From: Nocardioides sp. Soil805
Lineage (GTDB): Bacteria; Actinomycetota; Actinomycetes; Propionibacteriales; Nocardioidaceae
DNA length: 64,000 nucleotides
Assembly (NCBI RefSeq): GCF_001429625.1
Contig: NZ_LMSU01000002.1
Span: 186,001-250,000, forward strand
Direction of reading: 5' to 3'
Shown: piece after piece, positions 18,533 through 27,192 of the stretch
Layout: each line of letters starts with the position of its first letter
Position numbering within the stretch: position 1 is the first letter of the stretch
Notes under the pieces: model-generated
Told to the model about the DNA's origin: nothing
Seen by the model: the letters and a program-made list of their open reading frames with translations, nothing else
The model's database searches: none
Translations under genes and position numbers: made by a program

Positions 18533-19993
18533 ATGAGTGGCGTCGAGACCGGCACGATCACGACCGACATCCCCGCCCGGCTCGACCGGCTGCCGTGGTC
18601 GCGGTTCCACTGGATGGTGGTGATCGGCCTCGGGACGGTGTGGATCCTCGACGGCCTCGAGGTCACCATCGTCGGGTCCATGTCGGATGCCCTCAAGGAC
18701 CCCACGACCGGCCTCGGCATGAGCAGCGCCGACATCGGCATGGCCGGCGCGATCTACGTCGCCGGCGCCTGCATCGGTGCCCTGTTCTTCGGCCAGCTCA
18801 CCGACCGGATGGGCCGCAAGAAGCTGTTCCTCATCACGCTCGGCGTCTACACCGTGGCCACCGTCGCGACCGCCTTCTCGATGACGATCTGGTGGTACTT
18901 CGCGGCCCGCTTCGTCACCGGCGCCGGCATCGGTGGCGAGTACGCCGCCATCAACTCGGCGATCGACGAGCTGATCCCCAAGAAGTACCGCGGTCGCGTC
19001 GACGTCGCCATCAACGGCTCCTTCTGGGTCGGCGCGGCCGGCGGTGCGCTGCTCACCATCCCGCTGCTCGACCCCACCGTGATCAGCGCCGAGTGGGGCT
19101 GGCGACTCGCCTTCGGCCTCGGCGCGATCCTCGCGGTCGGCATCCTCGTCGTACGCCGCCACGTGCCGGAGAGCCCGCGGTGGCTGTTCATCCACGGCCG
19201 CGAGGACGAGGGCGAGGAGATCGTCCGGGGCATCGAGCGCGAGGTCCGCGACGACGTCGGCGACCTCCCCGACGCCGACGACGACTCGATCACCATCCGC
19301 CAGCGCACGACCATCAGCATCCCGACGATCGCCAAGACGGTGTTCACGCTCTACCCGCGGCGCTCGATCCTGTGCCTGACGCTCTTCATCGGCCAGGCGT
19401 TCCTCTACAACGCCTTCTTCTTCACCTACGGCGACACCCTCTCCACGTTCCTCGACGTGAAGCAGACCGGCTGGTACATCGCGGTCTTCGCGCTCTCCAA
19501 CTTCGCCGGGGCCCTGCTGCTCAGCCCGCTCTTCGACTCCCTGGGCCGGGTGCGGATGATCGCCGGCACCTACATCCTGTCCGGGGTCCTGCTCGCCATC
19601 GCGGGCTTCATGCTGGGCGACCTGACCGCGGTCACGCTGACCCTCTTCGGCGCGGTGATCTTCTTCTTCGCCTCCGCCGGGGCCAGCGCGGCGTACCTCA
19701 CCGCCTCCGAGGTGTTCCCGATGGAGACGCGCGCCCTGTGCATCGCGTTCTTCTACGCGATCGGTACGGCGGCGGGCGGCATCAGCGGGCCGCTGCTCTT
19801 CGGCCGGCTCATCGAGAACGCCACGGCCGACAAGGACATCAGCGGCATCGCGATCGGCTACTTCATCGGTGCCGCGCTCATGGTCATCGGCGGCATCACC
19901 GAGATCGTCCTCGGGGTGAAGGCCGAGGGCCGGTCCCTGGAGTCGATCGCCCAGCCGCTCACCGCCGAGGACGCCCAGACCGCCAGCGCCTGA
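18533..19993 (+). CDS. MFS transporter of the sugar/metabolite:H+ symporter type
   Basis: 486 residues with AGGAGG before the ATG. Twelve membrane helices can be placed; loop 2-3 has the MFS signature GQLTDRMGRKKLF and helix 4-5 has RFVTGAGIGGEYAAINSAIDELIP, a pattern of the SP/AAHS-like group that includes aromatic-acid and metabolite carriers. VVRRHVPESPRWLFIHGR at the end of helix 6 is another family signature. A cytoplasmic acidic loop (EREVRDDVGDLPDADDD) lies between halves. A 78-residue protein gene follows after 11 bp, so the two are cotranscribed. Substrate unknown. Confidence 0.88.
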   Translation: MSGVETGTITTDIPARLDRLPWSRFHWMVVIGLGTVWILDGLEVTIVGSMSDALKDPTTGLGMSSADIGMAGAIYVAGACIGALFFGQLTDRMGRKKLFLITLGVYTVATVATAFSMTIWWYFAARFVTGAGIGGEYAAINSAIDELIPKKYRGRVDVAINGSFWVGAAGGALLTIPLLDPTVISAEWGWRLAFGLGAILAVGILVVRRHVPESPRWLFIHGREDEGEEIVRGIEREVRDDVGDLPDADDDSITIRQRTTISIPTIAKTVFTLYPRRSILCLTLFIGQAFLYNAFFFTYGDTLSTFLDVKQTGWYIAVFALSNFAGALLLSPLFDSLGRVRMIAGTYILSGVLLAIAGFMLGDLTAVTLTLFGAVIFFFASAGASAAYLTASEVFPMETRALCIAFFYAIGTAAGGISGPLLFGRLIENATADKDISGIAIGYFIGAALMVIGGITEIVLGVKAEGRSLESIAQPLTAEDAQTASA

Positions 19994-20004
19994 GAGGAGC
20001 CGAC

Positions 20005-20241
20005 ATGCCCATGCCGCCGCCCAACCCGACCACCGACGGTCGCAGCGACCCGCAGACCCGACACGAGGTGCAGCAGGTCGTCCGGGCCCTGCGCGAGGAG
20101 GGGCCCGCCCCGGTCACCCGGCTCGAGGAGGTCCTCGGCGCGCGCTTCTGGGACGACGGGCGCTTCGAGCACGCCGTGGCGGTCGCCCTGACCGAGGGCC
20201 TGGTCCGGCGTGGCACGGACGGCGCCCTCGCCAGCTCCTGA
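20005..20241 (+). CDS. Small protein of unknown function
   Basis: 78 residues with GAGAGGAGC upstream of the ATG. After a Pro-rich start it reads as a compact helical domain (HEVQQVVRALREEGPAPV, LEEVLGARFWDDGRFEHAVAVAL, EGLVRRGTDGALA), reminiscent of a small winged-helix without a clear recognition helix. It is translationally close to the MFS gene and could be an accessory or regulatory peptide. No family recognised. Confidence 0.65.
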   Translation: MPMPPPNPTTDGRSDPQTRHEVQQVVRALREEGPAPVTRLEEVLGARFWDDGRFEHAVAVALTEGLVRRGTDGALASS

Positions 20242-20275
20242 GCCCCGCCTCGCCGAGTTTCGCTGGGGGTGCGGG

Positions 20276-21301
20276 TCAGGCCGGGGGAGCGGTGCTGCCG
20301 CGGACGACGAGCGACAGCGGCAGCAGCACCGAGCGGGCCGCCCGGTCCGGCTCGGCGATGGCGTCGAGCAGCATCCGTGCCGCCTCGGCCCCGATCTGCT
20401 GGTGCGGGATCGCCAGGGTCGTCAGCGGCGGCGCGAGCTTGTCGAGGAACGGCATGTCGTTGAAGCCGACCACGCTCATCTCGCGCGGGCAGTCGATGCC
20501 CCGCTCGGAGAAGACGTCGTAGCAGCCGAGGGCGATGAGGTCGTTGCCCGCGACCACCGCGGTGACGTCCGGTCGCGCGTCGAGCAGCCGGCGCAGGGCG
20601 GCCGCACCGGACTCCTCGGTCCAGTGCTCGCAGGTGACGACGAGCGCCGGGTCCACGTCGAGGTCCCGGTCGCGCACCGCGTTGCGGAAGGCGCGCCGGC
20701 GGGCGACGCCGGTGGAGGTGGACGCCGGTCCGGCGAGGTGGCCGATCCGGCGGTGACCGAGGTCGGCGAGGTGCGCGACCGCCATCTCGATGCCTGCGGC
20801 GTCGTCGGGGGTGATCGAGGGGATGTCGAGCCCGTCGGGGCGACGGTTGACCATCACCATCGGCACGCCCTCGCGCTGCAGCTGGGCCATGAGCGGGTGG
20901 TCGAGCAGCGCGGTCGCCACGATCAGCCCCTCGACCTGGCGCGAGCGCAGCAGCTCGATCTGCGCCTGCTCGCGCTGGGGGTCGTTGTCGGTGTTGACGA
21001 TGAGGCCGCTGTAGCCGGCCGGCTCCAGGACGTCCTCGATGCCGCGCACGATCGGCGGGAAGAGCGGGTTGGTCAGGTCGGGGATGACCAGCCCGACGGT
21101 GGCCGACTTGGCGGTCTTCAGCCCCCGCGCCATCGGGTTGGGTCGGTAGCCGAGGCCCTCGGCGACCTTCATCACCCGCCGCGCCGTCTCGGCGTTGACC
21201 AGCCCACGGGTCGCGGGGTTGAGGGCACGGGAGGCGGTCGCGGGGTGGACCCCGGCGGCGTCTGCCACGTCCCGGAGCGTGGGGGTCTGCACAGCAGGCA
21301 T
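20276..21301 (-). CDS. LacI-family transcriptional regulator of the catabolic locus
   Basis: 341 residues. The N-terminal helix-turn-helix TLRDVADAAGVHPATASRALN is followed by the hinge YRPNPMARGLKTAKSATVGLV and a periplasmic-binding-like effector domain (NPLFPPIVRGIEDVLEPAGY, AVVAGNDLIALGCYDVFSERG, SVVGFNDMP). It is the last gene of a leftward operon: the MFS stop codon is one base from its ATG. It should therefore repress its own operon. Candidate binding sites are the palindromes at 23465 and 23569 and, at a distance, 57218 and 57398. The inducer is probably the substrate or an early product of the surrounding enzymes. Confidence 0.92.
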   Translation of the reverse strand: MPAVQTPTLRDVADAAGVHPATASRALNPATRGLVNAETARRVMKVAEGLGYRPNPMARGLKTAKSATVGLVIPDLTNPLFPPIVRGIEDVLEPAGYSGLIVNTDNDPQREQAQIELLRSRQVEGLIVATALLDHPLMAQLQREGVPMVMVNRRPDGLDIPSITPDDAAGIEMAVAHLADLGHRRIGHLAGPASTSTGVARRRAFRNAVRDRDLDVDPALVVTCEHWTEESGAAALRRLLDARPDVTAVVAGNDLIALGCYDVFSERGIDCPREMSVVGFNDMPFLDKLAPPLTTLAIPHQQIGAEAARMLLDAIAEPDRAARSVLLPLSLVVRGSTAPPA

Positions 21302-21302
21302 C

Positions 21303-22502
21303 CTAGGGTTCGCCGACCGGGACCGGACGCCGCCAGCGTCTCCGGGCGGCCCACGCGCCGATCCCGAGCGGTACGGCGAGCGCGGCGTACGCGCCGTACA
21401 CGACCGTGAAGCGGCCCGCGTCGACCAGGCCGGCCACCGCGATCGCGCCGAGGGCGCTGCCGACGAAGAGCGACGCGGCGAAGAGCGAGACGACCACGGC
21501 GCGGGCCGCGGGCAGCACCTCGGTGGCCCAGGTCTGCAGCGAGGAGTGCATGGCCGGCCACGCGATGCCGAGCAACACGGCCGACACCACGGCCACCTCC
21601 GGTCGCTGCGACACCGCGAGCAGGCCGGTGGCGAGCGCGGCGCACGCGGCGCCCAGCAGGATCAGCCGGGCCGGGTGCCAGGCGAGCGAGAGGCGTCCCA
21701 CCGAGGAGGAGCCGAGGAGCACCGCGATGCCGTAGACGCCGGTGACCGCGCCGGCCACGGTCGTCGATGCCCCGGCACTCTCCACCGCTGTGGGCAGCAG
21801 GGTCAGCGCCCCCAGCAGCACGACGCCCTCGACGAAGGCGAAGAAGAGGACGAGCAGGGTGACCCGCGACCGGGCGACCGTCGCCAGGGAGGTCCACGCC
21901 GTGGCCCGCTCCCCGCTTCCGGCCGGCTCCGGCAGCCGGGCCAGCAGGACGGACAGCACGAGCGCCGCGCTGCCGGTGAGGACGAAGGGGATGCGCCACG
22001 ACGCGACGTCCGCGAGCAGTCCCGCCCCGGCCGACGCGGTGGCGGTGCCGACCGCGACCCCGACCATCAGCCCGGTGATCGCCTGCTGGCGGCGGGCCGG
22101 GGCGACGGTGTCGCCGAGGTAGATCAGCGCCGAGGGGTACGCCGCGCCGAAGAAGCCGCCGGCGAGCCCGCGCAGGATGCCGAGCACCAGCACCGTCGGG
22201 CTCAGCGCGGAGACCAGGCTCAGCAGGCCCGCCACCACCAGGCTGGTGCGCAGGGTCCGGACCCGGCCGTAGCGGTCGGAGGCGAAGCCCCACAGCGGCT
22301 GGCCGAGGCCGTAGACCAGGAAGTAGGCGCCGGCGGCGGTGACCACCTGGGTGAGGGGTACGTCGAGGCTCGCCGCGATCGCGACCAGCATCGGCGGCAT
22401 CGCGAAGCGGTCGAGGGTGCTGACCAGGGTGGTGACCTGCAGCAGCCGCAGCGGCGAGATCCGCCCGGTCGTCGCCACCTCGCCCTGCGGCGCCCCGCTC
22501 AC
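21303..22502 (-). CDS. MFS transporter of the LacI locus
   Basis: 399 residues, twelve predicted membrane helices. Loop 2-3 has GFASDRYGRVRTLRTSL, and helix 5 contains GLMVGVAVGTATASAGAGLLAD, as in the drug/metabolite group of MFS carriers. Start overlaps the stop of the upstream binding-protein-like gene (ATGA, 22499-22502). Its place between a binding-protein-like gene and the LacI repressor suggests it moves the substrate or product of the pathway. Direction of transport cannot be seen. Confidence 0.88.
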   Translation of the reverse strand: MSGAPQGEVATTGRISPLRLLQVTTLVSTLDRFAMPPMLVAIAASLDVPLTQVVTAAGAYFLVYGLGQPLWGFASDRYGRVRTLRTSLVVAGLLSLVSALSPTVLVLGILRGLAGGFFGAAYPSALIYLGDTVAPARRQQAITGLMVGVAVGTATASAGAGLLADVASWRIPFVLTGSAALVLSVLLARLPEPAGSGERATAWTSLATVARSRVTLLVLFFAFVEGVVLLGALTLLPTAVESAGASTTVAGAVTGVYGIAVLLGSSSVGRLSLAWHPARLILLGAACAALATGLLAVSQRPEVAVVSAVLLGIAWPAMHSSLQTWATEVLPAARAVVVSLFAASLFVGSALGAIAVAGLVDAGRFTVVYGAYAALAVPLGIGAWAARRRWRRPVPVGEP

Positions 22503-23407
22503 CGGCGCACCACGAGGCCGGGGTCGTCCAGTGCCCCGGCCAGCACGTCGCGGCCGTCGACCACCCGGGGCAGCCAGTGGCGACGCAGGTCGAGCACGGT
22601 GCGCAGTGCCGCGGGGTCGACCGCGCCGTCGACGACCAGGCCGTCGAGCGGGTCGGCCAGCCGGTCGACGTACCGCTGCGCGAGCTCGTCGTCGAGCCCG
22701 AGCCGGGCGGCCGCCGCCTTGACCGCGGTGTCGGCCAGCGCGCCGCCGACGATGCCGGCGGAGGTCGCGGTGAGGACGTCGGCGAGGTCGTGGCCCACCT
22801 CGAGGTGCTCGTCGCGCACGACGCAGACCACGGTGGCGAGGTAGGGGGAGAGCTCGTCGCGCACGCTGGCGACGAGCGTGTACCCGGCGGCCTCGGCGGT
22901 GAGCTCGTTGCCGGCCCCGAGCATGGTGGCCGCGCAGTCGCCGTCGAGCAGGGCCCGGAGCCGCTGGGGCGTCGACCCGAGCTTGACCACCTCGTACTCG
23001 TCACGGGCCAGCCCGCGGCGCTCGAGGAGCGTGAAGAGCGCGAGCGCGAAGCCGGAGCCGGGCACGTCGACGCCGACCCTGGCACCGCGCAGGTCGTCGA
23101 GGCCGGTGCCGGGCCGGGCCCAGACGCCGAGGCCCAGGCCGCGGTCGACGCCGGCCAGGATGCGCGCGTCGACCAGCTCGCCGAGGGGGTTGCCCGGGTC
23201 GAAGCGGTAGGCGAGCACGTTGTCGGGGTTGGTCAGGCCGACGTGCAGCTCGTCGTCGATGAGGGAGCGGAACTGCGCCGGAGACGACGTGACCCCCCGC
23301 TCGAAGACCTCCAGCCCGGCGGCGGCGAGGGCCCCGGTACGACGCGCGACCTCCAGCACGACCGACGGCGTGAACGATCCGAGCTCCACCGCACGCGCGA
23401 GCGCCAT
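22499..23407 (-). CDS. NMT1/SsuA-like substrate-binding fold protein without signal peptide
   Basis: 302 residues from an ATG at 23407 with a strong AGGAGGGGAC site. The fold resembles ABC binding proteins of the NMT1/THI5 type: an opening strand ELGSFTPSVVLEVARRTGAL, ARVGVDVPGSGFALALFTLLERRGL in the middle and YEVVKLGSTPQRLRALLDGDCAATMLG. There is no signal peptide, lipobox or Tat motif, and no ABC permease beside it; the partner gene is an MFS carrier. It may be a cytoplasmic ligand-binding protein or an enzyme built on this fold (as MqnA/MqnD are). First gene of the leftward LacI operon. Confidence 0.7.
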   Translation of the reverse strand: MALARAVELGSFTPSVVLEVARRTGALAAAGLEVFERGVTSSPAQFRSLIDDELHVGLTNPDNVLAYRFDPGNPLGELVDARILAGVDRGLGLGVWARPGTGLDDLRGARVGVDVPGSGFALALFTLLERRGLARDEYEVVKLGSTPQRLRALLDGDCAATMLGAGNELTAEAAGYTLVASVRDELSPYLATVVCVVRDEHLEVGHDLADVLTATSAGIVGGALADTAVKAAAARLGLDDELAQRYVDRLADPLDGLVVDGAVDPAALRTVLDLRRHWLPRVVDGRDVLAGALDDPGLVVRR

Positions 23408-23464
23408 GTCCCCTCCTGCCTCGCCGGCCGGCGCAGTGCCAGCCGCGGGCACGCTACCGGAAAG

Positions 23465-23478
23465 TGCAGTCGATTGCA
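23465..23478. promoter_or_regulatory. LacI-type operator O1 (TGCAGTCGATTGCA)
   Basis: A 14-bp near-perfect dyad 58 bp upstream of the leftward operon. It matches the site at 23569 in 13 of 14 positions and the 57398 site at its core (CGATTGC). LacI-family operators are typically palindromes with a central CG of this length. Confidence 0.75.
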
Positions 23479-23540
23479 GCCCGCGGCCGTCCCGTGGCTC
23501 GATCGGGAGCCTCGTATGGCGGCCCGGGCACGCCCGGCGC

Positions 23541-23582
23541 TTGACATCCGGTGGGGTGACGGTCAGGCTGCACTCGATTGCA
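23541..23582 (+). promoter_or_regulatory. Promoter and LacI-type operator O2 (TGCACTCGATTGCA)
   Basis: TTGACA at 23541-23546, a 17-bp spacer, then CAGGCT (23564-23569) as a weak -10. The operator TGCACTCGATTGCA (23569-23582) covers the expected start of transcription, which is a repressing position. It drives the hydrolase gene at 23631. Confidence 0.7.
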
Positions 23583-23630
23583 GTGAGCGGCCGCACGGGT
23601 CGCCGGACGCGACCGACCCGGGAGGTGACG

Positions 23631-24731
23631 ATGGACGAGCTGGTGGCCTCCGCCGTCGCCCACTGGGGTCCGCGGTTCACGACCAACGGCGTCACCGCGG
23701 CCGACTTCACCCGGATCACGGCCGGCATCGAGCGCTGGGACGACTGGTGCCGCGCCTGGACCGGCGAGGGCTCCGCCCACGAGGCGCTCGGCCGCGACGC
23801 GCTCGCCGAGGACCGCACGCGCTCGGCGGGGGAGCACCTGGCGCGCGCCGCGGTCTACCACCACTTCGCCAAGTTCGTCTTCGTCACCGACCCCGCCCAG
23901 ATGCGCGCCGCGCACGAGCGGGCGGTCGCCTGCCTCACCGACGCGCTGCCCCACCTCGACCCGCCGGGCCGACGGCTGGAGATCCTCTTCGAGGGGTCGC
24001 GGCTGGTGGCGGTGGTGCGGACGCCGTACGGCGACGGACCGCACCCCGTCGTCCTCCTGCTGCCGGGGCTCGACTCCACCAAGGAGGAGCTCGGGTCGAC
24101 CGAGCAGACCTTCCTCGACCGCGGGATGGCCACGGTCACCCTCGACGGTCCCGGGCAGGGCGAGGCTGAGTACGACCTGCCGCTTCGCGGCGACTGGGCG
24201 CCCGTCGCCGAGGTGGTCTGGGACGCGATCGGCACCCAGCCCGACCTCGACCGCAGCCGGCTGGCGGTGTGGGGCGTCAGCCTCGGCGGCTACTACGCCC
24301 CGCGCGTCGCCGCCGCCCTGGGCGACCGGGTGAGCGCGTGCGTCTCGCTGGCGGGTCCCTTCAACTTCGGGGAGTACTGGTCCGGCCTGCCGCAGCTCAC
24401 CCGCGACACGCTCCGCCACCGCTCGGGCGCGGCCGACGACGAGCAGGCGCGCCAGCGGGCTCTCGAGCTCGACCTGGCGCCGGCGGCGTCCGACCTGGTC
24501 GCCCCGCTGCTGATCGTCTTCGGCCGGCAGGACCGGTTGATCCCGTGGGAGAACGCCGTGCGGATGCGCGACGCCGTCGCCGGCCCGACCACGCTGCTGA
24601 TGCTCGAGGACGGCAACCACGGCTGCGCCAACGTCGCGCCGCAGCACCGCCCGATCACCGCCGACTGGCTGGCCGCCCGGCTGCTCGGCGCCTCCGAACC
24701 ACGTTTTCCCACCACCGCTGAGTACCGCTGA
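23631..24731 (+). CDS. Alpha/beta hydrolase resembling C-C bond/ester hydrolases (DHPON hydrolase/FrsA group)
   Basis: 366 residues with GGAGG before the ATG. A helical cap domain (first 130 residues, with EHLARAAVYHHFAKFVFV) precedes the alpha/beta core. Catalytic triad candidates: Ser in WGVSLGGYYAPR, Asp in FGRQDRLIPWEN, His in EDGNHGCANVAP. A helical N-terminal lid and the GVSLGGYYA elbow are as in 2,6-dihydroxypseudooxynicotine hydrolase and related ketone-cleaving enzymes (family knowledge), so C-C bond cleavage is plausible but not proven. First gene of a four-gene rightward operon, under operator O2. Confidence 0.82.
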   Translation: MDELVASAVAHWGPRFTTNGVTAADFTRITAGIERWDDWCRAWTGEGSAHEALGRDALAEDRTRSAGEHLARAAVYHHFAKFVFVTDPAQMRAAHERAVACLTDALPHLDPPGRRLEILFEGSRLVAVVRTPYGDGPHPVVLLLPGLDSTKEELGSTEQTFLDRGMATVTLDGPGQGEAEYDLPLRGDWAPVAEVVWDAIGTQPDLDRSRLAVWGVSLGGYYAPRVAAALGDRVSACVSLAGPFNFGEYWSGLPQLTRDTLRHRSGAADDEQARQRALELDLAPAASDLVAPLLIVFGRQDRLIPWENAVRMRDAVAGPTTLLMLEDGNHGCANVAPQHRPITADWLAARLLGASEPRFPTTAEYR

Positions 24732-24747
24732 GAAGGCAGGCTGATTC

Positions 24748-25710
24748 ATGGACACCACCGACGCTCACACGCCCGGATCCCTGCGGGTCGGCTGGATCGG
24801 CGCGGGCCGGATGGGCTCCGCGATGGCCTCGCGGCTGGCGAAGGCGGGGGAGGACGTCACCGTCTGGAACCGCACCCGCGCCAAGGCCGAGGCGCTCACC
24901 GAGGTGGGCTGCGCGGTCGCCGACACGATCGCCGACCTGCGCGGGCACGACGTGGTCTTCACGATGGTCTCGACGCCGGCCGACCTCGAGCAGGTGCTGA
25001 CCGGCCCCGACGGCCTGCTGGCCGACCCGGACCACGTCCCCGGCTGCGTCGTCGACTGCTCGACCGTCTCCACCGAGTCGTCCGCCGCGATGCGCGCGGC
25101 CTGCGCCGAGCGTGGGGTCGCCTTCCTCGCCTCCCCGGTGAGCGGCAACGGCAAGGTGGTCCGGGCCGGTGGCCTGAGCCTCGTGGTCTCGGGTCCCGAG
25201 GAGACCTACCAGCGCGTGGCGCCGCTGCTCGACCACCTCGGCAAGGGCGCGACGTACGTCGGGGAGGGCGAGCTCGCCCGCCTCGCCAAGATCTGCCACA
25301 ACGTGATGCTCGGCGTCGTCACCCAGAACCTCGCGGAGATCACCGTCCTCGCCGAGAAGGGCGGGATGTCGCGGGCGGCGTTCCTGGAGTTCCTCAACAA
25401 GTCAGTGATGGGGTCGGTCTTCACGACCTACAAGAGCCCGGCGTTCGTGCACCTCGACTACACGCCGACCTTCACCCCGATCCTGCTGCGCAAGGACTTC
25501 GACCTCGGCTTCGCGGCGGCGCACGAGCTCGACGTACCGATGCCCGTGGCGGCCGCGGCCGCCGCCGCCGTGCAGGGGACCGTGAGCAGCGGTCGGGTCG
25601 ACGAGGACTTCGCGATCCTGCTCGACCAGCAGGCGATGTTGTCGGGGCTCGAGCTCAAGCCGGAGGACACCCCCGTCGACGACGGCCTGTCCGCGGCCGA
25701 CGAGGCCTGA
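24748..25710 (+). CDS. NAD(P)-dependent beta-hydroxyacid dehydrogenase (3-hydroxyisobutyrate dehydrogenase family)
   Basis: 320 residues, 16 bp after the hydrolase. N-terminal Rossmann motif VGWIGAGRMGSAMASRLAKAG with NRT after strand 2 (VWNRTRAKAEAL), suggesting NADP preference; substrate-binding stretch SPVSGNGKVVRAGGLSLVV; catalytic lysine in the helix ARLAKICHNVMLG, where the canonical motif is GxxxKxxxN. The C-terminal all-helical domain completes the fold. It oxidises a beta-hydroxyacid or reduces a semialdehyde. A second family member sits in the GntR operon at 43926. Confidence 0.9.
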   Translation: MDTTDAHTPGSLRVGWIGAGRMGSAMASRLAKAGEDVTVWNRTRAKAEALTEVGCAVADTIADLRGHDVVFTMVSTPADLEQVLTGPDGLLADPDHVPGCVVDCSTVSTESSAAMRAACAERGVAFLASPVSGNGKVVRAGGLSLVVSGPEETYQRVAPLLDHLGKGATYVGEGELARLAKICHNVMLGVVTQNLAEITVLAEKGGMSRAAFLEFLNKSVMGSVFTTYKSPAFVHLDYTPTFTPILLRKDFDLGFAAAHELDVPMPVAAAAAAAVQGTVSSGRVDEDFAILLDQQAMLSGLELKPEDTPVDDGLSAADEA

Positions 25711-25712
25711 GC

Positions 25713-26960
25713 ATGAGCACGCCGGACCGCCCGCTGTCGGCGCCGGGGCACATGGGCGTCGACTACGAGGAGCGGGTCGACTTCGACCGGCTCCGGCGAT
25801 ACCGCATCGCCCGGGCCAAGGAGGCCCTGGACAGCAGCGAGTGCGGCGCGTTCCTGCTCTTCGACTTCTACAACATCCGCTACACGACCCAGACCTGGAT
25901 CGGCGGCGCGCTCGGCGACAAGATGATCCGCTACGCGCTGCTGGCCCGCGGCAAGGACCCGGTCCTGTGGGACTTCGGGTCGGCGGTCAAGCACCACAAG
26001 ATCTACTCGCAGTGGGTGCCGGAGGAGAACTACCGCGCCGGCTTCCTCGGCTTCCGCGGCGCGGTCGCGCCGTCGGTGGGGCTGATGGTCGACGCCGTCG
26101 CGGAGATCAAGTCCCTGCTGACCGAGGCCGGGGTGGCCGACATGCCCGTCGGCATGGACATCGTGGAGCCGCCGTTCCTCTTCGAGATGCAGCGCCAAGG
26201 CCTCACGGTCGTCGACGCCCAGCAGCTGATGCTCGACGCGCGCTGCATCAAGAGCGGCGACGAGATCATGCTGCTCAACCAGGCCGCCGCGATGGTCGAC
26301 GGCGTCTACCAGGACATCACCGAGGCGCTGAAGCCCGGCGTCCGGGAGAACGAGATCGTGGCGCTGGCCAACAAGCGGCTCTACGAGATGGGCTCCGACC
26401 AGGTCGAGGCCGTCAACGCGATCTCCGGCGAGCGCTGCAACCCGCACCCGCACAACTTCACCGACCGCCTGATCCGCCCGGGTGACCAGGCGTTCTTCGA
26501 CATCATCCACTCCTTCAACGGCTACCGGACCTGCTACTACCGCACCTTCGCGGTCGGCAGCTCGACGCCGGCGCAGCGCGACGCCTACACCCGGGCGCGG
26601 GAGTGGATGGACCGCGGCATCGACGGCATCAAGGCCGGCGTCGGCACCGACGAGGTGGCCGCGCTGCTGCCCAAGGCCGAGGAGTTCGGCTTCGGCAGCG
26701 AGATGGAGGCCTTCGGCCTGCAGTTCGCCCACGGCCTCGGCCTCGGCCTGCACGAGCGGCCGATCATCTCGCGGCTCAACTCGATGAAGGAGCCGGTCGA
26801 GCTCAAGGTCGGCATGGTCTTCGCCCTGGAGACCTACTGCCCGGCGGGCGACGGCCTCTCCGCCGCGCGGATCGAGGAGGAGATCGTCATCACCGAGGAC
26901 GGTCCCCGCATCCTCACGCTCTTCCCGGCGCAGGAGCTGTTCGTCACCAACCCCTACTAG
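25713..26960 (+). CDS. M24-fold (prolidase/creatinase-like) enzyme with an altered metal site
   Basis: 415 residues, starting 2 bp after the previous stop. The N-terminal creatinase domain (LLFDFYNIRYTTQTW) is followed by the pita-bread domain. Compared with metal-dependent M24 peptidases, the first Asp is present (QAFFDIIHSFNGYR), the second Asp is replaced by Cys (GYRTCYYRTF where GYxxDxTRT is usual), and the His (FAHGLGLGLHERP) and both Glu (FALETYCP, ARIEEEIVI) are kept. The fold includes aminopeptidases, creatinase, ectoine hydrolase and DMSP lyase DddP, so the reaction is open. Context suggests a hydrolytic or lyase step in the LacI pathway. Confidence 0.8.
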   Translation: MSTPDRPLSAPGHMGVDYEERVDFDRLRRYRIARAKEALDSSECGAFLLFDFYNIRYTTQTWIGGALGDKMIRYALLARGKDPVLWDFGSAVKHHKIYSQWVPEENYRAGFLGFRGAVAPSVGLMVDAVAEIKSLLTEAGVADMPVGMDIVEPPFLFEMQRQGLTVVDAQQLMLDARCIKSGDEIMLLNQAAAMVDGVYQDITEALKPGVRENEIVALANKRLYEMGSDQVEAVNAISGERCNPHPHNFTDRLIRPGDQAFFDIIHSFNGYRTCYYRTFAVGSSTPAQRDAYTRAREWMDRGIDGIKAGVGTDEVAALLPKAEEFGFGSEMEAFGLQFAHGLGLGLHERPIISRLNSMKEPVELKVGMVFALETYCPAGDGLSAARIEEEIVITEDGPRILTLFPAQELFVTNPY

Positions 26961-26970
26961 TCGTCGTCGC

Positions 26971-27166
26971 CGGTTGAGCAGGCGCGCCAGCGCTTCGCCG
27001 GTTGAGCAGGCGCGCCAGCGCCGTGTCGAAACCAAGAACCCGTCCCACCCGAAAGGTCGTCGCTGGTTGAGCAGGCGCGCCAGCGCCGTGTCGAAACCAA
27101 AGAACCCGTCCCACCTGAAAGGTCGTCGCTGGTTGAGCAGGCGCGCCAGCGCCGTGTCGAAACCAA
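26971..27166. repeat. Tandem array of the GGTTGAGCAGGCGCGCCAGCG element (four copies)
   Basis: GGTTGAGCAGGCGCGCCAGCG occurs at about 26972, 27000, 27065 and 27131. The last three are spaced 65-66 bp and each runs on into CCGTGTCGAAACCAA; the two between them also repeat CCCGTCCCACC and GAAAGGTCGTCGCTGG. The unit is the reverse complement of the GGTTTCGA...CTCAACC element at 14309. The array separates the M24 gene from the aldehyde dehydrogenase in the same operon; GAAAGG, which is also the ribosome site of the dehydrogenase, is part of the unit. Confidence 0.9.
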
Positions 27167-27192
27167 GACCCCAACTCCGAAAGGCTCCACCC

